From the NCBI GenBank assembly GCA_034506255.1, contig JAPDPX010000010.1, positions 62,001 to 126,000 of the forward strand: a DNA stretch of 64,000 nt. The letters are read 5' to 3'. The DNA is from a candidate division KSB1 bacterium. Its GTDB lineage: Bacteria > Zhuqueibacterota > Zhuqueibacteria > Zhuqueibacterales > Zhuqueibacteraceae. Position numbers and translations under genes: made by a program. The notes under the pieces were generated by a model. That model was not told the origin of the DNA and ran no database searches. It worked only from the letters and a program-made list of their open reading frames with translations. Within the stretch, counting starts at the first letter, position 1. Every line of letters starts with the position of its first letter. Below, piece after piece: positions 53,514-61,608 of this stretch.

Positions 53514-56500
53514 ATGAGCAATGCTGCAACCACCGACCGCAAAGCCATCCTCAAGGAAGCTTTGCAACGCATTCAGGAGCTGGAAGCCCGGCTTGCCGCC
53601 GCGGAGCAGGCCGGGCGCGAGCCATTGGCGGTCATCGGACTGGGCTGCCGTTATCCCGGCGGCGTCAACAGCCCGGAAAGCTACTGGCAGCTTTTACGCG
53701 ATGGCGTTGATGCCATCACCGAAATTCCGCCGGACCGCTTCGACATCAACGCCTATTATGATCCCGATCACCGCGCGCCGGGCAAAGTCACCACGCGCTG
53801 GGGCGGTTACCTGTCGGACATCGACAAATTCGACCCGCACTTTTTCGGCATCTCGCCGCGCGAGGCGGTGCACATGGACCCCCAGCACCGGCTGCTGCTG
53901 CAAGTGGTGTGGGAAGCGCTGGAGCATGCCGGCCAGGCACCGGACAAACTGCACGGCAGCAACACCGGCGTGTTCGTCGGCATCACCACCAATGAATATC
54001 TGCAGCTTCACTACAAGGTCATCGAGGCCGCGCAGATCAACGCCTATCTCGTTTCCAACAATGTTTCCAATGTCGCCTCCGGCCGCATCGCCTTTCATCT
54101 CGGCCTGCACGGCCCGGCGATTTCCGTGGATACCGCCTGCTCCTCCTCGCTGGTGGCCACCTATCTGGCCTGTCAGAGTCTGCGCAGCCGCGAGTGTGAC
54201 ATGGCGATCGTGGGCGGCGTGAATGTGATTCTTTCGCCCGAGACGCTGATTTCGTTTTCGAAGTGGGGGATGATGTCGCCCTCGGGCCGCTGCCGCACCT
54301 TCGACGCGGGAGCCGATGGCTTCGTGCGTTCGGAAGGCTGTGGTGCGGTGATTCTCAAACGCCTGTCCGATGCGCTCGCCAACAATGACAACATTCTCGC
54401 CGTCATTCGCGGCGTGGCCGCCAACCAGGACGGGCCGAGCAGCGGCATTTCCGTGCCGAACGGGCCGGCACAGGAGGCGGTGATCCGGCGCGCGCTGGCA
54501 AATGCCGGCATCGCACCGGCTCTGGTTGGCTACGTTGAGACACACGGCACCGGCACCACGCTCGGCGATCCCATCGAGGTGGAGGCGCTCGGCGCGGTTT
54601 ACCGCGAAGGTCGCAGCCGTGACAATCCCCTGCGCATCGGTGCCGTCAAAACCAATCTCGGCCACATGGAATCGGCCTCCGGCCTGGCCGGCTTGATCAA
54701 GACGGTTTTGGTGCTGCAGCACGAAGAAATTCCACCGCATCTGCATTTGCAGCAGCTCACTCCGCACATTGCGTGGGAGCGCCTGCCCATCGAGGTGCCC
54801 AGACAGCGCACGCCCTGGCCGCGCTCCGCCGCCGGACCAGCCCGCTTTGCCGGCGTCAGCGGCTTCGGGTTCAGCGGCACCAACGTGCACGTCATTCTTG
54901 AAGAAGCACCGCCTGCCAGGCAGCAGTCGGCCGTGAGCCGTGATCTGTTGACGGCCGGTGGCGGAGACGCCAGACTCGCTGCGGACAGCACGGCTCACGG
55001 CACATTGCGCCTCGCGGGCGGGAGAGAACGGCCGTTGCATCTGCTCACGCTCTCGGCCAGGGAGGCGAATGCCCTCGAGCAACTGGCGGCGCGCTATCAG
55101 CAGCATTTTGCCGCCCACCCGAATTTATCGCTGCCGGATGTCTGCTACACGGCCGGTGTGGGCCGCGCCCGCTTCACGCAACGCCTCGCTGTCGTCGCCG
55201 GTTCGCTGGCGCAGGCGGCCGACAAGCTGGCGGATTTTGTGGCCGGCCGCGAGACCCCGGGCTTGATTCGCGGGGAAGCGAAGTCCGGCAGGCCCGGAAA
55301 ACTGGCGTTTCTTTATTGTGGCCAGGGCTATCAGCACGCGGGCATGGGCCGCCAGCTTTTCGAGACGCAGCCGACCTTCCGGCGCGCCCTGGAAACATGT
55401 GACGAATTGTTCCGGCCCTACATTCAAAAATCCCTGCTGGCGATTCTCTATCCCGAAACGCCGGAGGGCGCCGCGTTGATCGATCAAACGATCTACACGC
55501 AACCGGCGATGTTCTCCCTGCAATACGCGCTCACCCAGTTGTGGCTGTCATGGGGTCTCCAACCGGCGGTGGTGATGGGGCACAGTCTGGGCGAATTCAT
55601 GGCGGCGCATCTGGCGGGCATGTACCGCCTGGAGGATGCGGTCAAGCTGGTGGCGACGCGCGGCCTGATCACCCAGGATTTGCCGGCAGTGGGGAAAATG
55701 GCTTCGGTGCAGGCCGGCGAAGCACGCGTGCGCCAGGTGCTTGCGCCCCATGGCGACAAGGTCTGCATTGCCGCGATCAACGGGCCGGACAGCGTCGTGA
55801 TCTCGGGCATCACGGAAAATGTCGAACAGGTGCTGCAGCAATTCGAGCGCGAGGGCGTCAATGTTCGCCGGTTGGCGATTTCGAATGCCTTCCATTCGCC
55901 TTTCATCGAGCCGGCGCTCGAACAATTCACCCGCGTGGCCGAACAGGTCAAATTCTCACCCGGCCGCCTGCGCGTGGTTTCCACGCTCACCGGACAGGAG
56001 ATTGTGCAGGTGGTGGATGCCAATTATTGGCGCCGCCATTTGCGCGAACCAGTGCAATTCCATCAGGCCATGCAGACGCTGTACCGCCTGGGTTGTGAAT
56101 ACTTCGTCGAGCTGGGACCCAACCCCACGCTGCTCGGCATGGCGCGCCGCTTCACCCCGGAGGATTACGGGCATTGGTTTGCATCGCTGCGCAAGGAGCG
56201 CGACGACTGGCAGCAGTTGCTGGAAAGCGCCGGCGGCTTGTTTGCCTGTGGCGTGGAGCTGGATTGGCAGGGCTTCGATCGCGACTACCACCGCCGCCGC
56301 GTCGAGCTGCCCACTTATCCCTTCCAAAACAAACGCTATTGGATTGCGTCCGGCCCGCCTCGCAATGACAGGCACACGCCGCTGCCCGACATTCATCCGC
56401 TGCTGCAGCGGCAGACGCGCTCGCCGTTGTTGCGGGAGATCGTTTTCGAGTCGCAACTCAGCACCGCACGATATTCTTATTTCGCCGATCACCAGGTGCA

Positions 56501-59500
56501 CGGCCTGGTGGTGCTGCCGCTCACCGGTTATCTCGAAATGGTTTTGGCTGGCGCGCAGGCCGCGTTTCCCGACCAGGCGCTTGCTCTCGAAGAAATCACC
56601 CTGCACGAGCCTCTGGTGCTGGCCGGCCACGAGGAGCGCACCGTGCAACTGCTCTTCACGCCGGAAACGCCCGGCATCGCGTCGTTTCAAGTGATCAGCC
56701 TGACGCAAGAAAGCAAGGCCGGCCACAAGGTGCATGTCACCGGCCGGGTGGCGGCGGGCAAGCCGGAGGAGCCGGCCGGGACAGAGTTGGACGCGGCGGC
56801 CGTCCGCGAACGTTGCCGGGAAGAACTCGCGATTGCGACCTACTATCAACAACTGGCCGGGCGCGGGCTGCAATTTGGGCCGCAATTTCGCGGCTTGCAA
56901 CAGCTCTGGCGCCGTGACGGCGAAGCCTTCGCGCACGTGCAGCCGCCGGAGGAGGTGCTGCCGCAATTGTCCACCTATCAATTTCATCCGGCACTGCTCG
57001 ATGCCTGCTTGCAGGCCTTCGTTGCCGGCTGGCCGGCAGCCGATGGTAACAGTGAAGAAACCTATCTGCCGCTGCGGGTCGAGAGCTATCGCCTCCCTCG
57101 CCGTCCCACCGGCCCGGTGACGAGTCACATTGTTCTGCGTGAAGCCGGACAAAAGAATCGCGAGACCTACAGTGGTGATGTGACCATTCACGATGGCGAC
57201 GGCCGGCTCGTGGCGGAGCTGCGCGGGGTGCTGGTGAAGCGCACCAACGCCGCAGTCCTGCAGGACCTGGCCGCAGACAACCTCGCCGAATGGCTGTACG
57301 AGATTGCCTGGCGGCCCAAGCCGCTCGCCACGCCTAATGCCGCGACTGCACTCGCCGGCCCCGGCAGCCTGGTGCCGCAGGTGCAACCGCTCCTGCCACA
57401 ACTGCGCGCCACTCCCGAGCTCGCTGCCTATGAAGAATTGCTGCCGCAGCTTGATGCGCTCTGTCTGTCCTACGTCCAGCATGCGCTGCACCAATTTGGC
57501 TGCCAGTGGCAGCCGCGGCAGCGCTTCCGCACGGAAACGCTGGCGCAGCAAACCGGCGTGATCGAGCGGCATCGCCGTTTGCTGCATCGCCTGCTGGAGA
57601 TGCTCGCGGAAGACGGCGTGTTGCAGTGGCAGGAGGGCGAGTGGGTGGTGCAGCGGCCGCCGGTTTATGCCAATCCCGAGACGCAATTCAAAACCCTGCT
57701 GGCCAAATATCCGGCGAGCAGCACCGAGCTGGCGCTCACCGGCAAATGCGGGCAGCAGCTCGCCCGGACGTTGCGCGGCGAGCAGGACCCGCTGCCACTG
57801 CTTTTCCCGGGTGGCTCGGTCGAGGTGCTGGAGAAACTCTATCAAAATTCGCCGATCACGCAGGCGATGAATCGGCTGGTGGCACAGGCGGTGGCTGCGG
57901 CCGTGGCGGGCTTGCCGAAGGATCGCAAACTGCGCGTGCTCGAAATTGGCGCGGGCACGGGCGGCACCACCGCGTTTGTGTTGCCGCTGCTGCCGGTGGA
58001 GCGCACCGAATACTTTTTCACCGATGTTTCACCGCTGTTTTTGAACAAGGCGCAGGACAAGTTTCGCGGCTTTCCTTTCGTGCAGTATCGCACCCTGGAC
58101 ATTGAGGCCGCGCCGCAGGCACAGGGTTTTGCCGCGCATGCCTTCGATCTGATTATTGCCGCCAACGTCCTGCACGCCACGGCCGACCTGCGGCAGACGC
58201 TGCAACACGTGCGGCAGCTTCTCGCTTCGCAAGGTTTGCTGGTTTTGCTCGAAGGCACGGAACGCGAGCGCTGGGTGGATTTGACCTTCGGTTTGACCGA
58301 AGGCTGGTGGAAATTTCGTGACCATGAGTTGCGCCCCTCCTATGCGCTGCTGAGCAAGCCGGAATGGCTCGGGCTGCTGGAGGGGTTGGCGTTCAGCGAT
58401 GCCCGGATTGTGCCGGCGGCGGAGGCAAAGACTGAAGTCGGTCGTGCCCTGGCGCAGCACGCCCTGATCCTGGCGCGCGGCCCGCAGGTGGAAGCAGCAG
58501 TGGCAGATGCTGCGATTGCCGCGCCGCCGCGCAACTGGTTGATCCTGGCGGATCAGGGCGGCGTGGGCGAACGCCTGGCAACGGCGCTCACCCGCCGGCA
58601 GCATCATTGCGTCCTCGCTTATGCCGGTTCCGCTTTTGAACAAGTTGGTGAGCAGCGCTGGCAACTCGCGGCCGGACAGCCCGAGGATTTTCTCCACCTG
58701 CTGCAGGAGGCCTTCACGCAGAAGCAGAGGCCCTGTCAGGGCGTGATCCATCTCTGGTCGTTGGACGCGGCCGGGCTGGCGAGCGCGACGCTGGAAAGTT
58801 TGCAGCAGGCCAAAGTCCTCAACGTGGCCAGTGTGCTGCATCTCGTGCAGGCGATGATCAAACAAACCGGTGGCGAAACACCGGCGCTCTGGCTGGTGAC
58901 CCGCGGCGCCCAGGCCGTGGGCAATGAACAGACGGAGGTGGCGTGTACGCAGGCGCCGGTGTGGGGATTGGCCAGGGTGATTGCGCTCGAACATCCCGAA
59001 CTGCGCTGCAAGCGCATCGATCTCGATCCGGCAGTGCGTCGCCGTTCTGGCAGCGGCAGTACCGCCACGACTGAAGAAGAGACAAACGAGATCGCCGATC
59101 TGTTGCAGGAGCTGTTCACCGAAGACGGCGAAGAATTGCTGGCCTGGCGCGGGCGGGTGCGCCATGTCGCGCGCCTGATTCGCCATGTGCCCGGCAGGCA
59201 AAACGCAGCAACGGTGCCCGTTGCACAGGAACCCGCCAAGCCTCTTGATCCGGCCACCACCGAGGAGCCGGTGCAATTGCAGATGAGTGTGCCGGGCGTG
59301 CTCGACAGCCTGAGCTATCGCCGCGTTGAACGCCGGCCGCCCGGCCCCGGTGAAGTCGAGATCCGCGTGCGCGCCACAGGCCTGAATTTCCGCGATGTGC
59401 TCAATGCCCTCGGCATGTATCCCGGTGACGCCGGCCTGCTGGGCGGGGAATGCGCCGGCGAAATCGTGGCGCTGGGCGAAGGCGTGAGCCGGTTTCAACC

Positions 59501-61547
59501 CGGCCAGGAAGTGATGGGCATCGCTGCCGGCAGCTTCAGCAACTATGTCACCACCGCCGCGGATTTGCTCGTGGCCAAGCCGGAAGCGCTCAGTTTCGCC
59601 GAGGCCTGCACCATTCCGAGCGCGTTCATGACCGCGTATTACACGCTCATCCATCTCGGCAGGCTCGCGGCGGGCGAGCGCGTGCTGATTCACTCGGCGG
59701 GGGGCGGGGTCGGCCTGGCCGCGGTGCAGCTCGCGCAACGCGCTGGCGCCATCATCTTTGCCACGGCGGGCAGCGGCGAAAAACGCGAGCGGCTGCGCGA
59801 GCTCGGTGTGCGTTATGTGATGGATTCCCGCTCGCTCGATTTCGCCCACGAGATCATGCAGTTCACTGACGAGGAGGGTGTGGATGTCGTGCTCAATTCA
59901 CTCAGCGGCGAATTCATTCCCACCAGCCTGTCGGTGTTGAAGGATGACGGCCGTTTTCTCGAAATCGGCAAACGTGAGATCTGGAGCGCTGCCCAGGTCA
60001 ATGACTTCAAGCGCGTCGGTGCCTATCACGTCGTCGATCTCGCGGCCGCCGCGGCTGCGAATCCCGGCTTGATCAGGGAAATCCTTGCACAGGTGATGGC
60101 GGGCTTTGCGGATGGCCACCTGCGGCCGTTGCCCTTCCAGGAATTCCCCAGTCATGAAGTGGTGAAGGCGTTTCGCCTGATGCAAAGCGGCCGGCATTTC
60201 GGCAAGATTGTGGTGAGTCAGCAAGTGGCAGGGGGCAAGGGGCAAGAAGCAAGTGGCAAGGGGCAAGGGGAAAAGGGCGAGGGACTGGAAGCGAGGGAAA
60301 AGAGGCAAGGGGCAAGAGGGGAGGAGCAAGAGGCGGGCATTCCGTTGCGCAGCAATGCCACTTATCTCATCACCGGTGGTCTGGCGGGTCTGGGATTGTT
60401 GACGGCGCAGTGGCTGGTCGAACGCGGGGTGCGCCATCTTGTGCTGATGGGCCGCAGCGGCGCTTCGGAATCGGCCCGAGAGAAAATCGCGGCGATGGAG
60501 CAGGCCGGCGCGCAAGTCATGATCGTGCAGGGTGATGTTTCGCAGCCGGCGGAGGTGGCACGCCTGCTGACATTGATCCGGGAGAAGTTGCCGCCGTTGC
60601 GCGGCCTGATTCATTCCGTCGGCGTGCTCGATGACGGGGCGCTGCTGCAGCAGAACTGGCAGCGCTTCAGCCGTGTGCTCGGGCCGAAGATCGACGGCGC
60701 CTGGCTGCTGCATCAGCACACCACCGGCCTGGCGCTCGACTTTTTCATCCTGTACTCTTCGATGTCGTCGGTGCTGGGGCAGCGCGGTCAGGGCAATCAC
60801 GCGGCGGCCAATGCTTTTCTCGACAGTTTGGCGCAGCATCGCCGGCGGCGGGGACTGGCGGGCATGAGCATTCATTGGGGGGCGTGGTCGGAAATTGGTG
60901 CGGCGGCAGCGCGACAGGTCGGCGAAAAAGTTTCCAGTCAGGGCATCGGTGTCATCTCGCCGCAAAAAGGTCTCGCAGTACTGGAAAGCCTCCTGGCCGA
61001 GCATGCAGTCGAAGTGGGCGTGCTGCCGGTGAACTGGCAGATGTTTGCGCGGCAATTCCAGACGGTGCCGGCGTTCTATTCGGAATTGGTGAGCGCGCCG
61101 CCGCCCAAGCCGGTGGCCGGCGCGGCACCGGCCGCACCGTCGATTTTGCAGCAGCTCGCAGAGGCACCGGCGGGCAAGCGCCGCGGCTTGCTCGCCTCGT
61201 TTGTCAGAGAGCAGGCCGCGAAAGTGCTGGGTCTGGAGGCCGCGCATCCCATCGACAAAGACCAGCCGCTGCAGAAGCTCGGCCTGGATTCCCTGATGGC
61301 GGTGGAACTGCGCAATCTGCTCGGCGCGGGTTTGGGCGGGCCGCGTTCCCTGCCCGCCACGCTGCTGTTTGATTATCCCAGCATCAACGCGGTGACCGAT
61401 TATCTGGCGGCGGAAGTGCTCAGGTGGGAAACGGCAGACGGCGCCTCGAACGGCAACGGCCAGCAGGCGGCGGCCTTGCGCGATCTGCAGCAAATGAGTG
61501 ACGCCGAAGCGGAAGCGCTGTTGTTGCAGGAGCTCGAGGGCGCGTGA
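53514..61547 (+). CDS. Type I polyketide synthase, KS-AT-DH-cMT-ER-KR-ACP
   Basis: A 2677-aa module with the full reductive set plus C-methylation. An N-terminal coiled-coil docking helix (ALQRIQELEARLAAAEQAG) precedes KS, Cys209 in DTACSSSLVA. AT: Ser691 in GHSLGEFMAAH with SNAFHSPF, a malonyl-type signature unlike the two preceding AT domains. DH: His993 in HQVHGLVVLP, Asp1163 in LLDACLQ. cMT (about 1370-1640): VLEIGAGTGGTTAF. ER (about 1925-2235): HSAGGGVGLAAVQLA. A repeat-encoded linker spans about 2237-2274. KR: TGGLAGLG and LDD motif, but His2429 occupies the catalytic Tyr position in GQGNHAAANAF. ACP: Ser2593 in LGLDSLMAVEL. C-terminal docking tail MSDAEAEALLLQELEGA. It starts 24 bp after the previous gene. 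Confidence 0.93.
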   Translation: MSNAATTDRKAILKEALQRIQELEARLAAAEQAGREPLAVIGLGCRYPGGVNSPESYWQLLRDGVDAITEIPPDRFDINAYYDPDHRAPGKVTTRWGGYLSDIDKFDPHFFGISPREAVHMDPQHRLLLQVVWEALEHAGQAPDKLHGSNTGVFVGITTNEYLQLHYKVIEAAQINAYLVSNNVSNVASGRIAFHLGLHGPAISVDTACSSSLVATYLACQSLRSRECDMAIVGGVNVILSPETLISFSKWGMMSPSGRCRTFDAGADGFVRSEGCGAVILKRLSDALANNDNILAVIRGVAANQDGPSSGISVPNGPAQEAVIRRALANAGIAPALVGYVETHGTGTTLGDPIEVEALGAVYREGRSRDNPLRIGAVKTNLGHMESASGLAGLIKTVLVLQHEEIPPHLHLQQLTPHIAWERLPIEVPRQRTPWPRSAAGPARFAGVSGFGFSGTNVHVILEEAPPARQQSAVSRDLLTAGGGDARLAADSTAHGTLRLAGGRERPLHLLTLSAREANALEQLAARYQQHFAAHPNLSLPDVCYTAGVGRARFTQRLAVVAGSLAQAADKLADFVAGRETPGLIRGEAKSGRPGKLAFLYCGQGYQHAGMGRQLFETQPTFRRALETCDELFRPYIQKSLLAILYPETPEGAALIDQTIYTQPAMFSLQYALTQLWLSWGLQPAVVMGHSLGEFMAAHLAGMYRLEDAVKLVATRGLITQDLPAVGKMASVQAGEARVRQVLAPHGDKVCIAAINGPDSVVISGITENVEQVLQQFEREGVNVRRLAISNAFHSPFIEPALEQFTRVAEQVKFSPGRLRVVSTLTGQEIVQVVDANYWRRHLREPVQFHQAMQTLYRLGCEYFVELGPNPTLLGMARRFTPEDYGHWFASLRKERDDWQQLLESAGGLFACGVELDWQGFDRDYHRRRVELPTYPFQNKRYWIASGPPRNDRHTPLPDIHPLLQRQTRSPLLREIVFESQLSTARYSYFADHQVHGLVVLPLTGYLEMVLAGAQAAFPDQALALEEITLHEPLVLAGHEERTVQLLFTPETPGIASFQVISLTQESKAGHKVHVTGRVAAGKPEEPAGTELDAAAVRERCREELAIATYYQQLAGRGLQFGPQFRGLQQLWRRDGEAFAHVQPPEEVLPQLSTYQFHPALLDACLQAFVAGWPAADGNSEETYLPLRVESYRLPRRPTGPVTSHIVLREAGQKNRETYSGDVTIHDGDGRLVAELRGVLVKRTNAAVLQDLAADNLAEWLYEIAWRPKPLATPNAATALAGPGSLVPQVQPLLPQLRATPELAAYEELLPQLDALCLSYVQHALHQFGCQWQPRQRFRTETLAQQTGVIERHRRLLHRLLEMLAEDGVLQWQEGEWVVQRPPVYANPETQFKTLLAKYPASSTELALTGKCGQQLARTLRGEQDPLPLLFPGGSVEVLEKLYQNSPITQAMNRLVAQAVAAAVAGLPKDRKLRVLEIGAGTGGTTAFVLPLLPVERTEYFFTDVSPLFLNKAQDKFRGFPFVQYRTLDIEAAPQAQGFAAHAFDLIIAANVLHATADLRQTLQHVRQLLASQGLLVLLEGTERERWVDLTFGLTEGWWKFRDHELRPSYALLSKPEWLGLLEGLAFSDARIVPAAEAKTEVGRALAQHALILARGPQVEAAVADAAIAAPPRNWLILADQGGVGERLATALTRRQHHCVLAYAGSAFEQVGEQRWQLAAGQPEDFLHLLQEAFTQKQRPCQGVIHLWSLDAAGLASATLESLQQAKVLNVASVLHLVQAMIKQTGGETPALWLVTRGAQAVGNEQTEVACTQAPVWGLARVIALEHPELRCKRIDLDPAVRRRSGSGSTATTEEETNEIADLLQELFTEDGEELLAWRGRVRHVARLIRHVPGRQNAATVPVAQEPAKPLDPATTEEPVQLQMSVPGVLDSLSYRRVERRPPGPGEVEIRVRATGLNFRDVLNALGMYPGDAGLLGGECAGEIVALGEGVSRFQPGQEVMGIAAGSFSNYVTTAADLLVAKPEALSFAEACTIPSAFMTAYYTLIHLGRLAAGERVLIHSAGGGVGLAAVQLAQRAGAIIFATAGSGEKRERLRELGVRYVMDSRSLDFAHEIMQFTDEEGVDVVLNSLSGEFIPTSLSVLKDDGRFLEIGKREIWSAAQVNDFKRVGAYHVVDLAAAAAANPGLIREILAQVMAGFADGHLRPLPFQEFPSHEVVKAFRLMQSGRHFGKIVVSQQVAGGKGQEASGKGQGEKGEGLEAREKRQGARGEEQEAGIPLRSNATYLITGGLAGLGLLTAQWLVERGVRHLVLMGRSGASESAREKIAAMEQAGAQVMIVQGDVSQPAEVARLLTLIREKLPPLRGLIHSVGVLDDGALLQQNWQRFSRVLGPKIDGAWLLHQHTTGLALDFFILYSSMSSVLGQRGQGNHAAANAFLDSLAQHRRRRGLAGMSIHWGAWSEIGAAAARQVGEKVSSQGIGVISPQKGLAVLESLLAEHAVEVGVLPVNWQMFARQFQTVPAFYSELVSAPPPKPVAGAAPAAPSILQQLAEAPAGKRRGLLASFVREQAAKVLGLEAAHPIDKDQPLQKLGLDSLMAVELRNLLGAGLGGPRSLPATLLFDYPSINAVTDYLAAEVLRWETADGASNGNGQQAAALRDLQQMSDAEAEALLLQELEGA
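60221..60334 (+). repeat. Purine-rich GGGGCAAG-type repeat inside the third PKS gene
   Basis: About 114 bp, with few C and T on the coding strand, built from degenerate GGCAAGGG/GGCAAGA units. It stays in frame and encodes a Gly/Lys/Glu/Gln/Arg-rich linker (GGKGQEASGKGQGEKGEG and following) between ER and KR. The first PKS lacks it at the same junction. Confidence 0.75.
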
Positions 61548-61608
61548 TCCCGGCGATGCCGGCCGGTTGCCGCCCATTTGGACAAACACCAACTCGAAGG
61601 ATTCTCTC

